A stretch of 64,000 bases of DNA, taken from positions 75,033,676 through 75,097,675 of the forward strand of contig CM061065.1 in NCBI GenBank assembly GCA_030762895.1, written 5' to 3'. The translations under genes and the position numbers were made by a program. Source of the DNA: Sophora flavescens (taxonomy: Eukaryota > Streptophyta > Magnoliopsida > Fabales > Fabaceae). The notes beneath the pieces were generated by a model. It was not told the DNA's origin, did not search any database, and saw only the letters and a program-made list of their open reading frames with translations. Every line of letters starts with the position of its first letter. The first letter of the stretch is position 1. Positions 11,116 to 21,647 of the stretch are shown one piece after another.

Positions 11116-12916
11116 CCCTTCTCTGTAGTTAGTTTTGTTTTTGGTTTTTAACTCTTGAATAATTTGAGAAGATCAAGAGGAAAAATAATAAATTGAGATT
11201 TGCCAAGTGATTTCAGGGAAAGAAGGAAGGAAGAGCAAGAAGACAAGAAAAAGCAAAGTCAGTAGCCATCACGCCCAGGCCGTGACACTGGTCACGGCCG
11301 TGATGAGCCAGAACTGAAGATCATAAAGGATCACGGTCCAGCCATGATCCCCATCACGGGCGTGATGAGAAAACCCTGAAGATCAGAGAGCATCACGGCC
11401 TAGCCGTGATGGAGGTCACGGCCGTGACAGGCCACCCCTGAGGACCAGAATTGATCACGTCCTAGCCGTGATGAGGCTCACGGCCGTGATGCATTTCCCA
11501 ACAAGTTTCTGACTCGAATGTGAGCCAACACCCGCTATCGACTCGGTAAGTCGTTCCATTTTTTCCCATCTCTCCGACTTGATTGTTTACATTGGGGACA
11601 ATGTAAATTCTTAAGCTTGGGGTAGGGGTATTTTTGCATTGTTTATGTTGCATTCATATAGTTTTGCATGATAGCTTTGCATGATCACATGATTAGATTG
11701 CCATTGCTTAGATTATGCATCCAATTGTGAGAACTGAGTGCCAAATATATTGTGATAGTGAATTCTTGAACCCAATTTCTTTATTCTGGTGATAAGGCTG
11801 CAAATGAAAATGCTTGAGATGATCTGTGATAGTTGATAATCAGCATATGGTTCTATGGATTTGTGTTTCTCACTGATTTTTGAACTACTAAAATATGAGA
11901 TTTTGAGCCAAAAAGGGGTACTCACTAAATCTACCCCATTCCTTGTGTTAGAGTGTTATTCCTCTTGGATTGTTTTCTCTAGAACTTGACTTGAAACCGT
12001 TTTGAAGCTTAAAAATTTTCGAAAACATTTTTGAAAATGATTGAGGCACTAGGTATTTTTCCGGTCTTCTGAGCTTTGATTGACTAAATGCTACCCCTTA
12101 GTTGCCCAACTTTGAGCCTTAAAGAATAAAATGCTTTTCTCGGTACCTTGAAATGCTTTGATGAATGATGATTGATAAGGGACCTTCTAAAGTATTACAA
12201 AAAGGGTAAAAAGGTAGTTGAAAAAAGTATGGGATGAAACAATCAGAAAAATATTTCTCTTGAGTTGAAAAATCTCCCCTTCTCCAAACAAAAGAAAAAC
12301 AAAAGAAAAAGAAAAATATATAGAGAAGAGGATGACAAAATAAATGAGAAATGAAAAGAAAAAGAAAGAAAGAAATGTGGCAAAAATGAGTCAAAACCCA
12401 AAAAGGTATTTTAGAAGGTCATGCTTTGCAATGCTTGACAGTTTGTATAGCCTTTTGAAATTTCCTTTTCTTGATTTCCCCACCTAACAACTAATCTCAT
12501 GGCCCCGTTACAACCAAGTAAAAGACCTCTTGATTCTAAATTGTTTTCATTAATAAAGTAGAGATTTGGTTGGTAGTCAAGCCTATGGTAGAATTCATTC
12601 CTTGAGGAAAATGGAGTAAAGTGTCATATATCCCTAAACACTTGAGTGAGGTGAGAAAGAATGCCAAGCAAAATATTAAGCTTGGGGTGATTTTCAGGTG
12701 AGAAAGAGTGCCCGAATCAGTGAGAATATGAGTCTAAGAAACCTGAGTGTCTAATTGGACTTGAATTGATTGTCTCTTGATGAATTATTTGAAATGCCTA
12801 TTACTTGGATCAGTTACTACTCGGGTACTTGGTTCACTATCCATGTTCTGATTAATTTGATCTTCTGGCCTTAGTGATTGCTTGAGGACAAGCAATTGAA
12901 TAAGCTTGGGGTGATT
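11116..12916 (+). other. 3' untranslated region of element A
   Basis: No plausible protein is seen. The region holds four palindrome units with roughly 62-bp spacing (11268-11492), each pairing a TCACG..C hairpin with a TCACGGCCGTGA-type palindrome. At 11586-11607 lies a perfect 9-bp stem TTTACATTG/CAATGTAAA around GGGA. Three polypurine-like AAGCTTGGGG tracts occur at 11613-11622, 12678-12687 and 12902-12911; the last abuts the 3' LTR and is the expected plus-strand primer. A purine-rich A/AAG stretch covers 12260-12375. Confidence 0.75.
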
Positions 12917-14216
12917 TGATAGTGTGATTTTACATCATGTTTCCTGTACACTTTTGCATGCATTTTGCATATAGATTAGGTATTCTTTATTTGATTTTAG
13001 TTAGTTTTTACTTTGGAATGGGTGAAGCGGTTTCTTGGTGTCGTTTTGCAGAAATTAATGTAAAAATGATCAGAATCAGCCATGATGGAGCTTGGATGAA
13101 ATAAAGCTTAAAACGTGAAGAGAACGTCCAAACAGAGCCCGTCACGGCCTAGCCGTGATGCCCATCACGGCCGTGACAGACCATTTGGTGGAGACACAAG
13201 CGATCACGGCCTAGCCGTGATGAGTGTCACGGCCGTGATGCTCCAAATTTGAAAGTGCTCCCACTCCAAAACATGTAACGGCCTGACCGTGATGGCCATC
13301 ACGGCCATGATGCGTGGCCTCTTTATAAATAGAGCGCAAAACAGACAGATTCTGGGGGCTGGAGCTGGGAGGTCTCTGACATAGACTTTCAGACCTAAAA
13401 ATAGAGACCTTAGAGGCTGCAGCTGAGGAAAGATTGTAACCCTAGAACGGAGTTGCTGAGAGGGGCTGCTGTGACGACGGTGGAAAGCTCTCATGGAGTC
13501 TCTTCTCTCCTCTTCTCCATATTTCTCTGGTTTTTGCTTTCTCTTTTATATGAGTAGCTAAATCCCGTTTGTTGGGATTAGATGTAACCAAACTGATTAT
13601 TATGTATTTGTCTTGACTGATTATTCTGTGTTCATGCCTTCATATTAGTGATTGATTTTCTATGCTTAATGCTTGTTATGGCTAGCACCCCCATGACTCG
13701 ATTAGTGTTTTGGTATGCAATTCGGAAATTCGTATTAGAACCAGAATTGGAATTAATCACCTAGTAACCTTTGCGTCTAGGAATGGAGTTTGGTTTACTA
13801 GTAATCGCGTAATCCCTAATCTTAATGCAAATTCATTAATCTAGTCCACCTAAGGAATTAGGGTCTATTAGTGGATTTAGGCTCTTGTCATCTGAGGAAT
13901 CAGAGCTTGAGTACTCTAGTGGGTTGATTTTAATATTTGAAGCATGAATGGGAGGTATCTAGTCCTGGTATTGCATGAGGCAGAGGTTTGGTGAAGTCTA
14001 GTACCAACATTCCCTTTCCGCATTCCAAGTACTCGACAAAAATACAAAAAGATTTTGATTGTTTTCTTTTATTTATTTTGAATTCTCGTCATAGCCTAGA
14101 TAGTTTCTAAACTTGTGAATTGGTAATTGACGTCCGATCCCTATGGATACGATAACCGGTCTCACCACCGTATTACTTGTTCGACTAGGTATACTTGCCT
14201 ATATTTTCGTCCAACA
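12917..14216 (+). repeat. 3' LTR of element A
   Basis: This 1300-bp LTR runs from TGATAGTGTG to CCAACA and matches 7168-7749 plus 9160-9873 with scattered substitutions. It includes the palindrome cassette (13142-13310) and TATAAATA at 13324-13331. GGTTG follows at 14217-14221, close to the GTTTG at the left border. Confidence 0.88.
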
Positions 14217-14221
14217 GGTTG

Positions 14222-15785
14222 CGAAAAAAGTTGTGAAGACATGCTCTGAACAAAGTCAGAAAGAGGAGAATAGAGAGTCAGATACAAGACTGTGGAGGAA
14301 AAATGTGAAGCTTTATTCCCAATCAGCATGGTGAATGTGGTAGATGTTAAGGACTTTTCTGAATGGGTTAACATCGACATGAAAGATGCTATGGATATTT
14401 ATCCAAAAGAAGGTGAGTCACTGGAACACTTCATTGAAAGAAAGAAGCACAAGGGCAATCGGAGAATGTGCCCTAGGTGACAGTCAATTTATGATGAAGC
14501 CGTTGCCGAACGACGTGAAGAAGCAAGGAAGCTACGTCAGATAGCAAGGATAACAGAGTACTTCGACATGGAGTACGCGTTCCAGCAATCGGGGCCTACG
14601 TATCTAAGACCAAAACCAAAGTCTGGAGGATGGGTGGTTGAACCTTCCCAAGAAGGTAAATCACCTAAGGAATTAGGGAGTAGTGGGAAAACTAAGGTTC
14701 CTTCGAAGAACGTGACTGTCGACAAACAGTTTAAAAATACCCATGATGGCGGAAGACCTGAGATCCAAACCCTAACATTGAAAAGGAACAGAAGAGGAAG
14801 AGATGAGCCAGGTAGAGCATCGAGACCAATTCTCGACAGAACGCCAGAACAAGTCCCGGAAAAAGGAGCTCGGTATTATTACTCTGAAAACACTCAAATG
14901 AGGCCTTCGCTGGGAGAAAAGAAAGAAGGGGCCTCCCATCGAGTGTTGTGAAGAAGCCAGAAAATAAGATTGCAAAGGCTTCGACAGGCCTAAGAATTGG
15001 TGAGGTCGGCAGGGGCATAGTCATCAGAAAACCAACATCAGAAACAAATTGCTTAGTGGTCGAGAAGGTTCTTAAAAAAGTCCAAAAGATGAAGATCATT
15101 ATGGTCAAGGAATCGTCGGAGCCAAGTTCGACACCATCAGACGAAATTATGGTTCGGGATAAGGGAAAAAGGAAATGAAGCTGCAGAACCATCCGACAGA
15201 AAGAGTAAAGGCAAAGAGCCTGAGCTAACACCTGAAGAGGTAATTGGGGCGCTAGATGACCGTGATGATTCTTTGGGATTGGGTGACAGCGAGCAGTTTG
15301 ATCTGCATGTCGTTCTCGATGAAGATTTAGATGAGATTATAACCTCCATGAGGGGAATTAATTTTGTTTCAATACTACTAGCTGAGTTCAAAGTACGACA
15401 GGAAATCGATTACACCGAAGAGGATAAGGAAGAGTTGAAAGACTTGTGCGAAGATTGACTTTTACTGGATGATAATAATGTGTCTTTGGTCAAAACTGCC
15501 ATGCAGTTTGACCCATCAATGGAAGAAATGAAGGCCCACCTCCGACAATTACACATAAAAGCTTTGGTCGAAGGCATGCCTACTCATCGAGTTCTGGTCG
15601 ATGGAGGAGGAGCAATCAATTTGATCCCAATGACCACGTTCAAAAGGTTGGGAAAAGTTGAATTAGACTTGATTCCAACCAACATGGCTGTTATTGATTT
15701 TCAAGGAAAGGTTTCACCATCTGACGGTGTGGCGAAACTAATGTTTAAGATAAAACATCCATTCTCAAATATTGAGACTGAATAG
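14222..15785 (+). pseudogene. Gag-protease remnant of element D
   Basis: This is the continuation of D after element A. Charged Gag-Pol linker fragments at 14568-15458 lie in shifting frames. At 15480-15785 a 101-residue frame holds the aspartic protease region: HLRQLHIKALVEG, then the active-site stretch VLVDGGGAINLIP, in which the D-G-G-A type site of Ogre/Tat proteases is recognisable. The protease flows straight into RNase H at 15786, so the whole reverse transcriptase has been lost. Frameshifts and stops make it non-functional. Confidence 0.75.
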
Positions 15786-17291
15786 GAAGCCTTAATTGTT
15801 GGGTTAGAAATCTTAATAAACATGCAAGCACGTCATATACAAATATTTGGGGACTCTCAATTATTAGTGAAATAGTTGGTTAACAAGTATCAAATCCTCA
15901 ATGATAGATTAAAAAGGTTCATTCGTTGGCCACTAAGCTCATGAAGCAGTTCGACGAAGTAACTGTCAAATTTCCTCTACCCTTTGGAGGAAAGAGACAT
16001 TTGCTGCAACAACGTTGTTCCGACGAATGATTAGAGGGAACCTATCTTCAAATATTTGAGGAACCCAAGCACGGTTGCTGATCCAAAGGTCTGGTGGTGA
16101 GCGTTGAATTCTACAATACTTGGGGGACACCATGCATCGGAAAACTGTCGATGGCAATGTCAGTGAGTGCCTAAGTGAAGCTGACGCGCTGCTAGCACTT
16201 ACGTAAGTCCATTAAGGGATTTGTGGTGCACACCATGCAGGATAGAAAATGAAGTGGATACTTCGATGACGTAGGGTTTATTGGCCGACAATGGTACGAG
16301 ACTATATCATGTTTTCAAAATCATGCGAGGAATACCAAAAACATGGAAACATACAGACTGTTCAGGCTAGTGAACTCCACTCCATCATTAAGCCATGGTC
16401 GTTTTGAGGCTGGGCTTTAGAAATCATTGCGCAAACAGATCCGCCATCGTCAAAAGGGCACATGTACATATTAGTGGCCGTCGACTACTTCACCAAGTAG
16501 GTTGAGGCAATTGAGTTGAAGGATGCTACTCAATACGATGTCATGGAGTTCGTCGAAAAACATATAGTAAGCAAATTCGACATTCCACAGACTTTAACGA
16601 CTGATCAACGAACCATATTCATTTTTCAAAGGATGTTGTAATATGCCGAAGAAAGAGGCATCAAAATGATTGCCTCGACACCTTACTATGGGCGACCTAA
16701 TGGACAGGTTGAGGAGGTGAATAAGGTTATTATTAATGTTATTAAGAAACACATAGGTCGACGACCTAGAAATTGGCACAACATACTTCAACAAGTTGTT
16801 TGGGCGTACAGGAATTCTCCCGAAGATTTGATAGGTACTACGCCTTACATGTTAGTATATGGGCACGATGTTGTGTAGACCATCGATATTGACCTCCAGT
16901 TAATGAGGATCCAGAAGAAAGACGATTTGCAGATCGACGACTATCATGAATCTATGCTTGATGAATTAAATGAGTTAAGTGATGAACAGGTGTTAGCATT
17001 GGAAAACATAATTCGACAGAAGGAAAGGATTGCTTATTACTATGATAGACGAGTTAAGTATAAAGCTTTTAAAGTTAATGATTAGGTGTGGAAAGTCATT
17101 TTGCCTATGGATAAGCGAGACCCAAGGTTCACCAAGTGGTCACCGAAATGGGAATGACCATTCAAGGTTACTCAAGTTTATTCGGGTAATGCTTATGCAA
17201 TTTCCGATGTCAATATAGGTATGGAATTTAATTATATCAATGGAAAATACTTGAAACCATACATTCGGACAATGCATGAAATGAAAATAAC
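15786..17291 (+). pseudogene. RNase H and integrase remnant of element D
   Basis: 15786-15930 encodes an RNase H-like block, EALIVGLEILINMQARHIQ followed by FGDSQLLVK, similar to the archaeal-type RNase H of Tat/Ogre elements. The integrase core is at 16440-16870: first Asp in ILVAVDYFTK, second near TTDQ, and the Glu region in YYGRPNGQVEE. The C-terminal integrase region continues at 16890-17291 (YDRRVKYKAFKVND). Several in-frame stops, for example after DYFTK and at the end of the core, show decay. The order RNase H to integrase is the Ty3/gypsy order. Confidence 0.78.
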
Positions 17292-20122
17292 ATAGAAAGT
17301 AAAATAAAGTTTCATTCATTAAGATCGCCGGATAACCTGACGTAAGGATGTTTATACAAAAGTTGTCAGCTCAAGAAAGTCGACACTAAACCTACTACTA
17401 CTAAAAAAATCTGATAAAAGGCTAAAATTAAGAAACCCTAGGGTCACTAAAGGCCGTCCTGAAACCAGCCCAAGTATCTTCGTAAATCTTCTTTGTCGCA
17501 ATCGTGACTGAATATTCCGACTTTCAACCCTCCAATGTCGAGAGGATGGTCATGCTTTGTGCAACCCAAATTTTGGTGTCTTCATCAATCTTCTTGCTTT
17601 CGGCTGAACACTTTGCCAAGACTTGGTCGAGCTGTAACACCCCGATTTTCACTGCTTTCTAGTGTCGGTAATTAATATATAAAAATATATTTTTATCCGA
17701 GACCTAGAAAATTGTTTTAGGGAAAATACTGTTATTTTCCTGTCATGTTTTATATCTTAGGGTTACGATGCAATTTTGGGTTGAAAATTCAGACGGAACC
17801 CTGTCTGCGTTTTCACTGACAGTAAAAGTTTACTGCTCAGAAGACCTAATTTTGATTCGTGAACAAGATGAAAAATGTTTTTATCATATTTACTACGATA
17901 CTGGAAGTTTTGAAAATTCTGGTAAAAAAATTTAAAATATTGTATTTGTTGCGGGCCTATACGACGAGATGTCTCTAGGCAGAGCCTGAGTCAGATGAAT
18001 CGGGAAGTCGGCAAAGTAGCAGAGACATTGGATTGACCGACTTGACGAGCATTTATGACGAGTTTATCCTATCATAAATGGCAATAAATGGCACATTTAT
18101 GGCAACATTTAATTTTGTTATGAAATGACCAAAATACCCTTGTCTTTTTATGACACTTTCTAACAATTGCCATTGGACAAATTGACCCAAAACCTTGCCC
18201 CATCCTCACGGATTCAATAGTGCCATCTTCTCAAATTTGGTTGTCTTCTACATATAAATAGTCTTCTTCCATTTTCATGGTTTTTTTCTTCAAAAGTTCA
18301 TAAGTTGCCATAAGAACACCATAGTACAAATTCAAAGGAACCTTATCCAAATCTTGTTTTCTTGGATCAACAAGAGGTAATACCTTACTCTCTTATCATA
18401 TAAATCATTTCTCTTCACAACTTTTGAGAGATTTATGACTAAGAATCATATGTTCTTTCACTTGTTTAAAGTTCTTGAAGTTAGATTCAAAAATTCATAA
18501 CTAATTCTAGAAAAATCCTTTTGACATGAAACCAATTGCTATGATCTTATAATCATATCTACTTTCATCATCTAGAAGCACAAGATCACGAGAAATTTCT
18601 TTCCTTGATTTTTTGTTATGGCCGAACCTAGGTTAACTTGGAGTTCTTAGGTTTTGTTTCATTTTCATGACTTGATTCATGATTCAATCCTTTTGTATCT
18701 TGCTAGTTCTTGTATTCAAGTATATAGAAGATCAAGAAAATCAACCTTTAACCTATTAATCTCATCAAAAACCGAAACCCTAGATTTGTGAACTCAAGGG
18801 TTTTGTGATTCAAAGTTGTTTGTAACACTTGAATCAAACCCTAAGTTTTGTAAATTGATTAAATCCCAAAAGTTGATGAAGTTTTAAAATTTCTAGCCTA
18901 TGGAGCTTGATGAAATCCGAACCCTAGTTCTTAGAACTAGAAGGGTTTAGTTCATGTCTTAGTTCATAATCATGGTTAAAGTGACTAATCATGCTTAATT
19001 AACTTATGGATCATTAATCTTTAAGTTAATCAAATTTTAAATTTTTCTAACCTAGATAATGGGTTGAAGCCGAACTCTAACTTTCATAAACCAAGTGAAT
19101 TGTTGTTTGATTTGATTTATTTTGATTGTAATTTGTTTGAAGGAAATAACTGAGTTAGCTGAGTCAAGCTGACGGAGAAAAATCAGATCGAAAATCAGAA
19201 AATTAACAGGAAATTTAGTGTGGTCATCAAGAGGTAAGGGGGGTATGCCTGAGGAGTTGAGATAATATCATGCTTGTTTGTGGAGTCATGTATTAATTTT
19301 ATGTATGCAATAGTTTATTATATTATACTGTTTACTATTAATTTCTAAATTGATGTGATGTTTATCTGAGTAATTGAATTGAAGTGATGTGTGAACTTAC
19401 ATGATTATGATTATTTGTTTATATTATAATTGTGATGTATGTTATAAATTGATATATGCCATGTCATTTAGTTATTGGAATTTATCTGCTGTTGAGTGTT
19501 GGACTGATTAACCTGACATTGGTCAGTGTTAAAAAAATTAATTAAGGATAAAAACTTAATAAGCTTGGACAATTAATCAGAGGGATTAATTAGGGAGATT
19601 TTGAGAAAAATGAAAAAAAATATTATTTTAATAATATTTTGTGAAAACAGTGTAAATAAGCAATAGTAAGGGCAAAACCGTGAAATTTTTCACAGGCTCT
19701 AATTTTTATATAATAAATTCAAGTATATTATAAAATGTTATTTAAAGTGATTAAGTTCCAAAAATAATATTTACAGCAGTCAGAACAATTACATCTGACA
19801 TAGAAGTAATATTAGTTATTTAATATTATTTAATTAATATTATTTAATATTAAATATTTAATTATTTTAAAATTTCGAAATTTATTTATTTAATATTTTT
19901 ATGTATTAAAATTTTTGTTTTGTTAATCTTTATTGGAAATTATTTCTTAAAGAGAAATAATTAGAAATCAAAGGAAATTATAAATGATTTTTGAAATTCA
20001 GAAAAAGAACTTATGTAACAATGTTTTATTCAGTAAAAATATTCCGTTAAACTTGGATGAGTTTTCAAAGCTTTTGTTTTGTTTTTCACTGAGTAAAATG
20101 TTTTACAAGCAGATAAATGAGC

Positions 20123-20865
20123 CTAGAAACCGAGACGTCGGGGTTCTAGTGTTGTATGGACACGTAGATCAAGGATCTGTGTCATGGGACGGAGTGTCCT
20201 GCAAGTTTTGTTTTTGGACTGTGTGTCCTAAATTGATGTGGAAAGTGTGAGTTCCATATCCGCGAGCCCAAAACTGGTGCATCGGTTTAAGGGCATCGTG
20301 ATTAAGCATTCGGACTGTATGTCCTATGTTGAGATTAAAAGATTTGGACTATGTGTCCTGTATTTGTTTTAAGAAGAAAGTCTTAATTAAAAGAATTAAG
20401 CAAGGTCGTTAAGCTTTGTGCTTCGACAAGGAATGATTATTACAACAAAGAAAACAAACGAAAATAAAAGTTTTTCTCATGCATTTAATGGCCATTGTGT
20501 CATGTAAATGGGCATTGAATCCAGAGGGGATCAATGTAAATGGCAGACGTGTCAGGAGATAATGATCATTGAGGTCTGGAGTGGATCAATGTATCTTTTA
20601 TGGACAGTGTTCCATTTGAATATTGAGCCTCTATATGTGTGAGCCAATATATAGGACTAAATGTCCAAGTTTATGCGTTAACTATTGCAATCTGAGTGAC
20701 GCAATAGGTTATGGAAAATAAATTCCATAATTCGCAGTGACCATTGTGCCTCTGTACATGTGTGAGACAATGAGTCAAATTTTGATTTATAACCCTGGCA
20801 TAACTGAGTGAGACCAGTGTGTTATGTGATGTGCTTGGGCATTGTTTTGTTCGTTTTTACAATGC
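20123..20865 (+). repeat. Tiled hairpin array in LTR E
   Basis: Perfect short inverted repeats nearly tile this stretch. Examples are AGATC/GATCT inside GACAC/GTGTC (20159-20183), CTTAATT/AATTAAG (20382-20400), CATTGA/TCAATG twice (20513-20536, 20567-20591), CTATTGC/GCAATAG (20682-20707), TTATGGAA/TTCCATAA (20709-20730), CATTGT/ACAATG (20742-20772), CATAAC/GTTATG (20799-20826) and GCATTGT/ACAATGC (20839-20865). Five GGAC-5-GTCC units lie at 20187, 20216, 20312, 20346 and 20654. A near-perfect hairpin around GAGACGTC spans 20123-20149. Confidence 0.85.
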
Positions 20866-21137
20866 ACCATGTGCGAGCCAGATCAGCTTGAAACGAAACA
20901 GAAAGTTATGGGATCTCCGGAGATTAGGTATCAAATTAGATATTGAATATAGAAGTGTCATGCATTTTTATAAAACGACGATGACTGCCGGGTATGAAGC
21001 CCTGTGAATTATATCATTTTACTGTTAGAATTCATGTTATTATATTGTGAATATTTAGTAATTGCTATTTGAGAGTCGTGCATGGGGTTGTCTTATAAAA
21101 CTCATATATTGGAAACTCACCCTTACAAACATTTTAG

Positions 21138-21647
21138 ATGGATCCGGAAGAGGTGGATTTGAACTACTCGGGGGTACGTTCCCTGACGTTTGACAACGCT
21201 GATGGAGGGGATGCCTGGGTTATCAACCCCGGGGCTCGGAGTGCTACCTATACTGGTCCGTTAAGGACACTCCGAGGTACAGTTGCTGAAGGACCACAAC
21301 AGTTAGTTCATAGCATGGAAACCACTGAGATATCGCTACCACCCATCTGGATGATACTACAGCATTTAGTACAACATGGGAGTCTGGAACACCAACCGCC
21401 GCAGTACATTCAACCACTACAGCAAGTTGCACCAGGATCACCTCCTGCACCTATTATATTAGTTCCCGAGAACATTCCTGAGGAGATGGAGGAAGACCCA
21501 GAGGAGAATCCAGTGGAAAATCCTGACTATGTTCCTATAGCAGACGAAGGGTCTGGAGCTGCTGGAGAGGGGGCTGTTGTATCCTCTCCAGACACATCAT
21601 CAGGGGGTGGGGGAGTGTACACTGGACTTCCCAATGGTTTTATATAG
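21138..21647 (+). CDS. Uncharacterised 169-residue ORF inside LTR E
   Basis: An open frame starts MDPEEVDLNYSG, has a Pro/Glu-rich middle (PENIPEEMEEDPEENP) and ends with a Gly-rich tail. No domain or membrane segment is recognised. It lies in the 3' third of a solo LTR, downstream of the hairpin array. LTR-1 has a comparable but very short acidic frame near 1966. It could be a short peptide from LTR transcripts, or a chance frame in slightly GC-richer DNA. Evidence for translation is absent. Confidence 0.3.
   Translation: MDPEEVDLNYSGVRSLTFDNADGGDAWVINPGARSATYTGPLRTLRGTVAEGPQQLVHSMETTEISLPPIWMILQHLVQHGSLEHQPPQYIQPLQQVAPGSPPAPIILVPENIPEEMEEDPEENPVENPDYVPIADEGSGAAGEGAVVSSPDTSSGGGGVYTGLPNGFI

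Larger units (their letters stand above)
7168..14216 (+). mobile_element. Non-autonomous Athila-related LTR element (element A)
   Basis: Two LTRs begin TGATAGTGTGATTTTAC and end CCAACA. The 3' copy is 1300 bp, and the 5' copy is the same length once a nested insertion is subtracted. Flanks GTTTG (7163-7167) and GGTTG (14217-14221) look like a 5-bp target duplication with one change. The 3-kb interior has a tRNA-Asp-type primer site and a polypurine tract but encodes only one protein of unknown function, with no gag, RT or integrase. It therefore depends on another element's enzymes, probably an Athila-type one (inference from the shared primer site and tract). It interrupts the gag-protease region of element D. 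Confidence 0.85.
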
